Shown here in pieces: positions 14,222 through 21,441 of a stretch of DNA of 31,248 nt. The notes below the pieces were generated by a model. The model saw only the letters and a list, made by a program, of their open reading frames with translations. It ran no database searches and had not been told where the DNA came from. A program made the translations under genes and the position numbers. Within the stretch, counting starts at the first letter, position 1. Every line of letters begins with the position of its first letter. Origin of the DNA: a virus; the IMG/VR virus record IMGVR_UViG_3300025646_000204, positions 1 to 31,248 of that record; one strand, given 5' to 3'.

Positions 14222-14997
14222 TATTCATGATCCCCCTGGTCCTTACCGATTGCATGTTTAAGATGATCAAAAGTCGGATGATTTTTTTTATTATAATCCA
14301 AATGATTATGTGCAAAATCTCTAAGCTTTTCTTTATCACCAGTCAATCTAACTCTATAATAACCAGGTTGTGTTGAATGAAGAGCATGAGCTTTTATCCC
14401 AGCTTTTTTATAATGATCGCGGTTCTTGCTACCATCATCATGATACTCAGAACGCGCGTTCGGATGTGGCATATCATTAACCTCGAGCGACCCATGACCA
14501 GTTGGTAATTTTTTAGTTTCAGTTAATTCTTGTCTTATGTCCTTAAAACTTTTCATGTTAGTTTCCTTTATTCCGAACATTGCCTGATATTTTTTGGTAT
14601 GTGTTGAAGGTTTTGTTTCTGCTCTTGCATCCCCAGGCGCTGGTTCGTATGCTCTTGGATCTCTGTCAGATAACTTATCTGCCTTTCTCCAATGTGCTTT
14701 TCTTTTTGCAATGGTAGATTTACTTAAACCTTTGAAATAATTTTCACCTTCGGCCATAGTTTCTTCACTACGAAGATCTTTATCAGCACCGTGATAGGTA
14801 CCTTTACCTTTGGTCACATATGAATTAACTCTTGCTAAACCCCACTGAGCTGGTGTAGTACCAGGACGATGACCTGAATTCCAAGCAGCAACACCTCTAC
14901 GATATACCTTCATAAGAGTACCATATGGCATACCTGATGCTTCGGCTTTTTTACGAACCGCAGCATTTTCAGCTATAAAATCGTTAAACTTAATCAT
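14221..14997 (-). CDS. two-part putative internal head protein with internal start (DUF5824-like N-terminus)
   Basis: 258 residues that look like two proteins joined. Part one begins MIKFNDFIAEN, nearly the T4 capsid-targeting sequence with I-A-E at 8-10. It contains a module KKAEASGMPYGTLMKVYRRG and HRPGTTPAQWGLARVNSY, then a DPRAYEPAPGDARAETKPSTHTKK block common in marine phage virion proteins (DUF5824-like, from memory). At residue 148 a second N-terminus-like sequence begins, MKSFKDIRQELTET, whose ATG (14554-14556) has AAAGGA 8 nt upstream. Thus a shorter 111-residue product may also be made. It overlaps both neighbours by 1 nt. Confidence 0.75.
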   Translation of the reverse strand: MIKFNDFIAENAAVRKKAEASGMPYGTLMKVYRRGVAAWNSGHRPGTTPAQWGLARVNSYVTKGKGTYHGADKDLRSEETMAEGENYFKGLSKSTIAKRKAHWRKADKLSDRDPRAYEPAPGDARAETKPSTHTKKYQAMFGIKETNMKSFKDIRQELTETKKLPTGHGSLEVNDMPHPNARSEYHDDGSKNRDHYKKAGIKAHALHSTQPGYYRVRLTGDKEKLRDFAHNHLDYNKKNHPTFDHLKHAIGKDQGDHE

Positions 14998-16148
14998 TAC
15001 TTGGTTTCCTGATTCTGCTGTTTGGCTTTTAAAAGTCTTGCTCTATCCATAATTTGGTCATGTCTACGAGCAGCAATTTCTTTCTGTCTTTGTACACGAA
15101 GTTTTGCTGCATCAATAGGATCTTTTTGTTCTATATTTAGTGTTTTAGGATAACCCTTATCACCAGGTTTTAGCCTTGGTTTACCAGCTGCGCGTCTCTT
15201 ACGAATATTAGCCCAAAGACTTTCTTCCATCTCACCTGGAGTAGCTTTTTTCCATTTCTTGGTAGCTTCTGGTGTACCCCAGTCAGGCTTATCTTTGTAC
15301 ATAGACTTTTTATTATCTTGTTCAACTATTTTCTCAACAGCATCTAACCAATAACGAGAGCGTTTACCTTCGGATGATTCTACAATAACATAATTGGATC
15401 CAAGTACAACAATTGTACCTACCTCATCCGTCTTTTTAATAATAACACTTTCACCAAGATCAAATAACTGACCTTTTACAAATGATTCACGTGTTAATGA
15501 TATAGGATCTAATTGTACGTGATTCCTAAATGTCTTTTCTTCTTTAAGGCCCATACCTTTACGAACATCATTAAAAAGTCTACGTGCGTCTTTGGTATTC
15601 ATAGCAATTGGAAGACCTTGAGAGAATTTAATAAAGTCATTGGCTGAAGCATAACCGCGCTGTTTAGTTCCAGAAGCACCTTCAGCACCTTCAGCATCCG
15701 GGTCTCTTTCACCAGCAGAAATAATCTTTATACCATCTTTAAAGTTATAGAAACCGTGGCCGCCTTCTTTGCCATTATAATTATTTAAACGCAAGTCATA
15801 TTCATTAATACGGTCTGAACCAGCAACCATTATAACCTTACGATAACCTTCATTATATAAAGCAGTCAGCGCATCAAATGGTGTCCTAACTTTTTTATTA
15901 ATCATTACATTACGTGCATGTTTTGGAAACATCTTACGAACGCTTTTAATCTTATCAGAATATTGTAATGGATTCTTTTTAGGATCTTGTGATTGAGACA
16001 AGAATACTTTGTATGGATTACGTCCAGCTATAGACGCAAGTTTATCTAATAACTTACCATGACCAATTGTTGGAGGATTCATTCTACCAAAGGTAAAATA
16101 AACAACCCTTTCCTCTTCAATAAGGTAATTCTTAAACGAATTAATCAT
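14997..16148 (-). CDS. cytidylyltransferase-like nucleotidyltransferase with capsid-targeting-like start
   Basis: 383 residues. After an N-terminal MINSFKNYLIEEE (L-I-E at 9-11), the protein enters a nucleotidyltransferase domain. FTFGRMNPPTIGH (residues 18-30) matches the NMN/pantetheine adenylyltransferase signature GRFxPxHxGH, except the first His is Thr (TIGH). Further conserved strands are MINKKVRTPFDAL and KVIMVAGSDRINEY, and ASGTKQRGYASANDF corresponds to the ISxT-type loop. The C-terminal 120 residues are basic. It transfers nucleotidyl groups in the named families; the phage substrate (NMN, phosphopantetheine or other) is unknown. It overlaps the upstream gene by ATGA. Packaging is inferred from the N-terminus. 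Confidence 0.8.
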   Translation of the reverse strand: MINSFKNYLIEEERVVYFTFGRMNPPTIGHGKLLDKLASIAGRNPYKVFLSQSQDPKKNPLQYSDKIKSVRKMFPKHARNVMINKKVRTPFDALTALYNEGYRKVIMVAGSDRINEYDLRLNNYNGKEGGHGFYNFKDGIKIISAGERDPDAEGAEGASGTKQRGYASANDFIKFSQGLPIAMNTKDARRLFNDVRKGMGLKEEKTFRNHVQLDPISLTRESFVKGQLFDLGESVIIKKTDEVGTIVVLGSNYVIVESSEGKRSRYWLDAVEKIVEQDNKKSMYKDKPDWGTPEATKKWKKATPGEMEESLWANIRKRRAAGKPRLKPGDKGYPKTLNIEQKDPIDAAKLRVQRQKEIAARRHDQIMDRARLLKAKQQNQETK

Positions 16149-17431
16149 TTATCTTCTTTATCTGCTCTACGTTCTTTATCTAATTTTCTAACTTTAGGCA
16201 TAAGTTTTATTGCAAGGCGCTTAATACGACCTCTCATTTTCTCCATACGTTTTTCAATTTCTTGTTTACGCTGTGGAGGTACTTCATCTCTTGATAGACC
16301 TTTTGCAAGTCTACGGAAGATAGCATTTCTAGCTGCTTTTTCAGCACGTGTTTTAAGACGCTTAGGATCGGCTGCTCTTTTTAGAACTCTTTTACGGCTG
16401 ACCTCAATCTGACGCCGCTTGAGTTTCATCTTACGGCCACGAGCACGTCTTTGCTGAAGGTTCAATGCTTCATCAACTTCTTCTGTCTCTTCAACAATTT
16501 TGATACCAGCTTTCTTTCTCCAGTCTGAACCATACTTAGAACGAAGCATACTATGATCTGCTTTGAGTTTCATACCAGCTGCTAGACCCATAGGCTCATC
16601 ACGCTTCAATTGCTTATGCACATCATGGGCTAGTTTCTTATGTGTTGCAGTCATTGCTTCATCAAGTTCTACTTCTTCATTAAAATGCTTAGTAACTAAT
16701 TTCTTAGCATCTTCGTGAGAATTCAGTCTTTCATGTCTATGAATGTTTTTACTGCCTTTGGGTATACTATCAGTTTTATATTGAATTACGTGATAACCTT
16801 CTGGTCTCCCATTTCTTGGATGATGTTTGCCGATAGAACCAACAAACTTGTTCTTATGAAAAATATCAGTAACTTTGCTTCCGTCTTTAAAAGTTTTATC
16901 GTGAAACTTTAATTCTTCATCAAGCTCAACTTCTTCTTTTTTCATAAGACGATTGTATGATTGACCAGCTTTTTTCTCTGCTTTATTAGCTGCTTTGGTA
17001 TGAGCAAATGCCTTCATCATATCAGGTTCATCCACTGCTTTTTGGCGTAGATTTGAAGCCTGTGCCTGTCTTGCTTTTGCTACCTTATGTGCTAGAGCTT
17101 GTGATACTTCATCAAGCTCTGCTTCCTCACCAGTAAATTGGAAAACATGAACATGTCTTCCTTTTTTGGAACCTGGGTCTTTTATTGTTTTATGTTTACC
17201 AGTGTAACCCATGCCAACATTCTTAGCATGGGTTCCTAGTTCAATAGGATCTGTTGTTTTTTCACCAATGGTATCTATCTGATCTTCAGGTGAGTACCTG
17301 GAAGAATATTCTGCATTTGTACCAGCACCAGTATCACCTTTACGCTTCTTAGCGTTTTTCTTAATTAGATCAGGCATGCCTGGTGCATAGTCTACAGTAA
17401 GGAAATCTTTAAAGTCAAGTTTTTTAGCCAT
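16145..17431 (-). CDS. putative internal head polyprotein with three VELDE/AELDE sites and basic tail
   Basis: 428 residues of segments joined by near-identical linkers: GEEAELDE (101-108), KEEVELDE (165-172) and NEEVELDE (251-258), plus TEEVDE near 321. Each L-D-E fits the gp21 prohead-protease consensus (I/L)-x-E. Cutting there would give pieces of about 108, 64, 86, 63 and 107 residues. The last piece is extremely basic (QQRRARGRKMKLKRRQ onward) and resembles a DNA-binding protein family of marine phages. The middle piece (173-258) is compact with FKDGSKVTDIFHKNKFVGSIGKH. Its N-terminus MAKKLDFKDFLTVDY only partly resembles the capsid-targeting motif. Head-internal role inferred. Confidence 0.75.
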   Translation of the reverse strand: MAKKLDFKDFLTVDYAPGMPDLIKKNAKKRKGDTGAGTNAEYSSRYSPEDQIDTIGEKTTDPIELGTHAKNVGMGYTGKHKTIKDPGSKKGRHVHVFQFTGEEAELDEVSQALAHKVAKARQAQASNLRQKAVDEPDMMKAFAHTKAANKAEKKAGQSYNRLMKKEEVELDEELKFHDKTFKDGSKVTDIFHKNKFVGSIGKHHPRNGRPEGYHVIQYKTDSIPKGSKNIHRHERLNSHEDAKKLVTKHFNEEVELDEAMTATHKKLAHDVHKQLKRDEPMGLAAGMKLKADHSMLRSKYGSDWRKKAGIKIVEETEEVDEALNLQQRRARGRKMKLKRRQIEVSRKRVLKRAADPKRLKTRAEKAARNAIFRRLAKGLSRDEVPPQRKQEIEKRMEKMRGRIKRLAIKLMPKVRKLDKERRADKEDK

Positions 17432-18661
17432 TTATTTTCTTCCTGGTTTATCCCATCCCTTTAATATATCAGGTGAGAAATTGTTGTAGGAAAATTCCAT
17501 CCTATCAACAATTTTCACCGCATCACCACCGAGAGTATCAATAGCAACAAAGCCTTCAGCGCCGGTTACCTTGAATCCATTACGAGTTTTTACAAAAGTT
17601 TGTATACTTTGTAATTTATTTAAACTATTTATAAGTTTTAATTTAGCAAAAACTATCACTTTTTGTAAATCAAAAATACGTTTTAAGTTTATTTGATTCT
17701 CGTCGGAAAAGAAAGTTAAGATTTCGTCGAGCTTTTTTTGGCCGGCGGACTTGCCTTTCTCGGTTTTCTTGGCGTTGATTTCTTTTTGGTACTTGGCTTT
17801 GATCCACTTAATGAGGCCTGATACGTGTCTTCCTGTATCTCCAATGATTTCGCCTCGTCTAACAAAGGTGTTGTTGTAGGTTTCAATGAGCTGAGCGAGT
17901 TGTCCGTTTCGTTCCAGCTCTCTGAGTGTGGATCCTGCGATTTGGTTAAATAGTTTACCAGCCTGCGAAAGATATTCATTCACTTCCTCCGTTTCTTTTT
18001 TACTCATAGTTGCTTTGGTTAAATCCCTTAGCATAGCATCTTGTGACCATACATTTCGAGATTGTTTAAACATGCTTACATCAACTCCGTATGATGCACG
18101 CATGGATTCAAATGTATTACCTGTATATGTAGTGTGCCAGACAATACCGATTTTAGCAGATTTAATAGTTTTTGCTTCTTTTGAATTAGCAGGTACTGCA
18201 TATACAATTGTATTAGGATGAAAAGTTAAATACTTCTCACCTTTAATTATACTTGTAGATAAATCGCCTGGTCCGAAGAGAAAGTCTCCTTGAACCACAC
18301 CCTTGATTCCAAGCTCTGGCAAATACTCGAGGGCAGCTTTGAGCTTAGAAGCAAGATCACCAGAAGTATCAGCATCAATGTCAGCTGGAGATTTATAGAC
18401 TTTAGGATTTTTGTTGAATATGCCCTTCTTGGCAACAAAAAATTGACCATCACTCGGGTCAATACCAGCAAAAATAGCAGGAGCGCCATCCCATTTAACA
18501 GAGATACTTCCATCGTGCGATCCTTTTAACATATCTCTTAATTCACGTAAGGCATTTATTGCCTGGCGTGTTCCATTTACACCACCATAAAGGACTTTGT
18601 CCTCAATGTGAGTCATGTGGGTATTTTTTTCTTCGGTTATGTATGAGCTAAACTTTTCCAT
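17432..18661 (-). CDS. KxDG nucleotidyltransferase/ligase-like protein (DUF6267-like)
   Basis: 409 residues. The start MEKFSSYITEE has the capsid-targeting-like I-T-E (8-10). SVKWDGAPAIFAG (K56-W-D58-G59) matches motif I (KxDG) of covalent nucleotidyltransferases such as DNA/RNA ligases. Candidates for later motifs are GVVQGDFLFG (121-130, motif III), EGFVAI (369-374, motif IV) and AVKIVDR (381-387, motif V). The 180-360 region would be a helical insertion. The family, which I recall as DUF6267, is widespread in T4-like marine phages with no assigned function. The stop is directly followed by the polyprotein gene. Ligase activity is a motif-level inference. Confidence 0.8.
   Translation of the reverse strand: MEKFSSYITEEKNTHMTHIEDKVLYGGVNGTRQAINALRELRDMLKGSHDGSISVKWDGAPAIFAGIDPSDGQFFVAKKGIFNKNPKVYKSPADIDADTSGDLASKLKAALEYLPELGIKGVVQGDFLFGPGDLSTSIIKGEKYLTFHPNTIVYAVPANSKEAKTIKSAKIGIVWHTTYTGNTFESMRASYGVDVSMFKQSRNVWSQDAMLRDLTKATMSKKETEEVNEYLSQAGKLFNQIAGSTLRELERNGQLAQLIETYNNTFVRRGEIIGDTGRHVSGLIKWIKAKYQKEINAKKTEKGKSAGQKKLDEILTFFSDENQINLKRIFDLQKVIVFAKLKLINSLNKLQSIQTFVKTRNGFKVTGAEGFVAIDTLGGDAVKIVDRMEFSYNNFSPDILKGWDKPGRK
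17626..17633 (-). promoter_or_regulatory. intragenic late promoter candidate
   Basis: TATAAATAG on the minus strand inside the 3' part of the ligase-like gene, about 195 nt before the polyprotein gene starting at 17431. It could supply late expression of the head-protein operon, whose only other nearby promoter is early-type. Confidence 0.5.
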
Positions 18662-18667
18662 ACTAAC

Positions 18668-18697
18668 ATGATATCCTAATTCGAATCATTTGTAAAC
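18668..18697 (-). promoter_or_regulatory. early-type promoter before the ligase-like gene
   Basis: GTTTAC (18692-18697), 18-nt spacer, TATCAT (18668-18673). The -10 ends only 7 nt before the start codon, so transcription would begin at or near the ATG (leaderless) unless the true start lies downstream. Confidence 0.6.
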
Positions 18698-18702
18698 CTC
18701 TA

Positions 18703-20031
18703 TTAACGAGTTACCGTATCCCAATCTAGACCACCCCAGACACCATATCCATTAGTATCACTAGCAACTGCAAGAGTAAAAGTTTCAGCTGAATCTGTGA
18801 AAGTATTTCTTTGAAGCTGAAACTTGAATAAAGCATCTTTTAAAATATCAATGGTAGGAGACCCTTGATTTGAACTATTGAGAAATCCACCAGCCAATGT
18901 TCTTCCGATTTTATTTCCAGATCCGTCAGATTCATGGAAGTTTATTCCAGTTAAATTATATTCTACGGCAGCAGCACTATCCTCGGTAAGCCAAGTACCG
19001 CCTTCTACTCTACCGCCAGCAACCATTTTATAATGGTAATTGATACCATTACCATCACCTAAAATACTGGCCGCGCTTGGAAGAACTATTGCATCCAATT
19101 TATTGGATTTCAGTCTTATTGATACAACAGGATAATAATTACCAGCAGTAGCCATATCATATCTAGCCGTAATCGGCGTATGCACCTCTCTTTGGCGACC
19201 TGATAATTCATAACCGCCCTCAGAAATAACTGTAGTACATACCTCTTTATATGTACTCGGACCACTGGTGATACCGGTATTTGTAATTTCAGTTCTTATA
19301 GGAAGACTTGCTGTCGTAGAATATGTACCTTCAATTAAATTAGCATGATGAAATACATGACAAACAATAAATTGGCCATTAATAACAAATCCCATACGAA
19401 TAGAACCTACGCCCAGCCATTCAATATCACACCACATAATTTGAGATTTAGAAATATCTAGAGTAATACCAGATGGCCCGGTACCATTTAGATTATCTAC
19501 ATTCCACGAACCTTGGATAAGTCTGGTATCAACTGGTGCTCCAGATACAGAACTACGCTTCACGAGATAAGTATCAGTGCCGTCTACTTCTACAAAAAAT
19601 CCATTTTCTGTTCCAAAATATCCAGTTCTTTGTCTCAGATTTTCTTTTGGAGTAGCCATTGTAAAAGAGTTCATAACCAATAAAGATTTACCAGGTTGAT
19701 ATCCAAAAACCTTTACCGATTCTCTTAATACTTGATCACCATCGGCGCTTCCTATAACCAAATCAACTAGGCCTTGATTAGCATTATATGTTGCGCTTGC
19801 AGTTCCTGTAAGATCAGTATTAAAAAGACCATTATCACTAAATCGATGGTTGGAATCAAACAGCGTGAATGGTTCAGATACACGTAATCTACCAAATGCG
19901 TCTGATGAAGCATTCAGGTTACCTTTTGGTACATAAATTGATGGCCCGGCTTGTCCAGAGACCATTACAACTTCGTATGTGTCGTTATTATTATTAAGAA
20001 GTTTGTTACGGCTCGTACTAAATTGTGCCAT
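18703..20031 (-). CDS. virion structural protein
   Basis: 442 residues, beta-rich and low in lysine, with a virion-type composition (many T, S, N, G). Characteristic blocks are SSDAFGRLRVSEPFTLFDS (41-59), QRTGYFGTENGFFVEVDG and ILKDALFKFQLQRNTFTDSAETFTLAV, as in a family of marine phage structural proteins of unclear location (fibre or decoration). No transmembrane segments. A ribosome site AAGGA precedes the ATG. No late promoter lies directly upstream, so it probably depends on the promoter at 20791 via read-through. Confidence 0.78.
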   Translation of the reverse strand: MAQFSTSRNKLLNNNNDTYEVVMVSGQAGPSIYVPKGNLNASSDAFGRLRVSEPFTLFDSNHRFSDNGLFNTDLTGTASATYNANQGLVDLVIGSADGDQVLRESVKVFGYQPGKSLLVMNSFTMATPKENLRQRTGYFGTENGFFVEVDGTDTYLVKRSSVSGAPVDTRLIQGSWNVDNLNGTGPSGITLDISKSQIMWCDIEWLGVGSIRMGFVINGQFIVCHVFHHANLIEGTYSTTASLPIRTEITNTGITSGPSTYKEVCTTVISEGGYELSGRQREVHTPITARYDMATAGNYYPVVSIRLKSNKLDAIVLPSAASILGDGNGINYHYKMVAGGRVEGGTWLTEDSAAAVEYNLTGINFHESDGSGNKIGRTLAGGFLNSSNQGSPTIDILKDALFKFQLQRNTFTDSAETFTLAVASDTNGYGVWGGLDWDTVTR

Positions 20032-20052
20032 GAGTTAATATCCTTATTTTTT

Positions 20053-20073
20053 GAATGGAATATTTTTCCATTA
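20053..20073 (-). other. intergenic hairpin without U-tract
   Basis: AATGGAA and TTCCATT on the minus strand form a 7-bp stem just after the stop of the nuclease-like gene. An A-rich rather than U-rich sequence follows, so it probably stabilises or separates messages rather than terminating. Confidence 0.4.
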
Positions 20074-20760
20074 TCTCATACCATGCTTTTTACCTAATAA
20101 TTCTGCATGTTTATCAATATCAACTGACGAAGGTTTGTGATCCTTTAAAACAAATGTCACAAGCGATCCATATCCTTTTTTACCTGTCTTTTTATTAGTA
20201 CCACGATATTTCATTCTAGCACGAAATTGTGTTTTGCCATTTAGTTCAGGAACTCCTAAACGACCTTCATCGTTACCCATATGATGAAGACCTGATTTAC
20301 CAATTTGTATATATGGAGTTTTTCTATCTTTACCATAATGATCCTTGATGGGATCTGTATTAGGATGATCTTTATAAATATTGCCCATCTTCAGATCTGT
20401 ATCATAATCACCAGATGGTTTTTTCCATTTTTTATTTACATCTGGTAGAAAATGTCTTTCAATATGAGCCGCAGTTTTAGGATATTTATTTTTAGAACGA
20501 TCACCAATGTGCCAACCTTTTTCATCACTATATTTAAGTTCTAATTGTCCCATCATAGCACTTTTATCTTTTTTAATTTCAAGATTATGATGTTTACCGC
20601 CAGCATGAATGGTTCCGTCTGGAGCATCAGCTGATGAACCAGCACTTCTTACATTTTCAGGTTGTAGGCCGTATTGTTTAAGTTTGGCATTAACAACATC
20701 TTCATAATCAAAACCGCCTTTTGCGGCTTTTTCGGAAAGATATTTTCTAAAAGATAACAT
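20071..20760 (-). CDS. PD-(D/E)XK-like nuclease with capsid-targeting-like start
   Basis: The chosen ATG (20758-20760), with GGGGT 6 nt upstream, gives MLSFRKYLSEKAAKG, whose L-S-E (8-10) fits the capsid-targeting pattern. The body shows a PD-(D/E)XK arrangement: a helical Glu20 (FDYEDVVNAKL), AGSSADAPD (P47-D48), LEIKKD (E61-x-K63) and MMGQ (Q72). This is the active-site order of many Mg2+-dependent nucleases. The C-terminal half (HHMGNDEGRLGVPELNGKTQFRARMKY) is a second conserved part. About 229 residues. DNA cleavage is inferred from motif geometry only. A late promoter (20791) drives it. Confidence 0.75.
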   Translation of the reverse strand: MLSFRKYLSEKAAKGGFDYEDVVNAKLKQYGLQPENVRSAGSSADAPDGTIHAGGKHHNLEIKKDKSAMMGQLELKYSDEKGWHIGDRSKNKYPKTAAHIERHFLPDVNKKWKKPSGDYDTDLKMGNIYKDHPNTDPIKDHYGKDRKTPYIQIGKSGLHHMGNDEGRLGVPELNGKTQFRARMKYRGTNKKTGKKGYGSLVTFVLKDHKPSSVDIDKHAELLGKKHGMR

Positions 20761-20790
20761 CAGTGACCCCATATTTGAATAGATTTATTA

Positions 20791-20798
20791 TATTTATA
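20791..20798 (-). promoter_or_regulatory. T4-type late promoter
   Basis: TATAAATA on the minus strand 31 nt upstream of the nuclease-like gene, directly downstream of a strong terminator. Confidence 0.8.
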
Positions 20799-20801
20799 AT
20801 A

Positions 20802-20830
20802 CAAAAAAATAAAGGGGCCGAAGCCCCTTT
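20802..20830 (-). terminator. intrinsic terminator with UUCG loop
   Basis: AAAGGGGC-TTCG-GCCCCTTT (8-bp stem, UUCG tetraloop) followed by ATTTTTTT on the minus strand, right after the gene ending at 20834. A textbook intrinsic terminator. Confidence 0.95.
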
Positions 20831-20833
20831 ATC

Positions 20834-21160
20834 TCAGTACCTTTGTGGTACCACACGTTTATAAATCAAATCCCTTCGGATTGTGCCATGAAGTGCATGA
20901 TGATCATGTTCATCAATTGCATAAATCATTGCTGCTCTGATCCGATTAGGTTCCTGTAGAACAATCTTAGCATATGCAACAGCACGTTCAAGATCTGTAA
21001 AACTTTGAGCCAACCGAGAGCTACTACCAGGCGTAAAAAGAATCACATTATATAATACTGCATTTTTACGAATGGTTTCCTCATAAGCATCCATTGGTTT
21101 CAAATCACCAGGACGTGCTTTATAATCATTCTGATCAATAATATTTTCAATAGTAGCCAT
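20834..21160 (-). CDS. conserved small phage protein
   Basis: 108 residues from the ATG at 21160 (GAAAGG 9 nt upstream; an in-frame TTG three codons earlier is less likely). Starts MATIENIIDQNDYKARPGD; has TPGSSSRLAQSFTDLERAVAYAKIVL and a C-terminal DEHDHHALHGTIRRD. I recall similar proteins from T4-like phages without assigned function. Coupled to the gene ending at 21162 and followed by the UUCG terminator. Confidence 0.75.
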   Translation of the reverse strand: MATIENIIDQNDYKARPGDLKPMDAYEETIRKNAVLYNVILFTPGSSSRLAQSFTDLERAVAYAKIVLQEPNRIRAAMIYAIDEHDHHALHGTIRRDLIYKRVVPQRY

Positions 21161-21161
21161 A

Positions 21162-21356
21162 TTAGGCAACCTTTCTCACATATGCTTTATTACCAGTAAC
21201 TTCAAGTTTGTACTGATAATTTTCAAAACCGGAATCAACCAGAGCAATATTCATATTATTGACAATACGTTCAATATTTTGAATCTCTGCCGTATCATCA
21301 TCTTTGTCAATTACAAAGACAAGTTCAGGATCCTTGACATCATTAACATAAGACAT
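21162..21356 (-). CDS. small hypothetical protein, early
   Basis: 64 residues from the ATG at 21354-21356 (GGAGG 6 nt upstream), starting MSYVNDVKDPELVFVIDKDDD. The preceding frame codes through the promoter and is not expected to be translated. It has an early promoter (21383-21412) and is followed by a tightly linked gene, so the pair form a two-gene early unit. Confidence 0.75.
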   Translation of the reverse strand: MSYVNDVKDPELVFVIDKDDDTAEIQNIERIVNNMNIALVDSGFENYQYKLEVTGNKAYVRKVA

Positions 21357-21382
21357 GTGATTCCTCCATAATGTATAGTAGT

Positions 21383-21412
21383 ATAGTATCACATATTAGT
21401 ATTAAAGTAAAC
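21383..21412 (-). promoter_or_regulatory. early promoter
   Basis: GTTTAC (21407-21412), an 18-nt spacer ending ATGTGA, and TACTAT (21383-21388). Its -35 lies inside the arm of a hairpin that follows the endolysin gene. Confidence 0.82.
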
Positions 21413-21434
21413 ACGAAAATGTATCCGTGTTTAC
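21407..21434. terminator. hairpin after endolysin, overlapping next promoter's -35
   Basis: GTAAACACG and CGTGTTTAC form a 9-bp perfect stem with a 10-nt loop. On the minus strand the following sequence is CTTTAATAC-like (weak U-tract). On the plus strand TTTTTT follows, making it a better terminator for that direction. Confidence 0.65.
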
Positions 21435-21441
21435 TTTTTTA

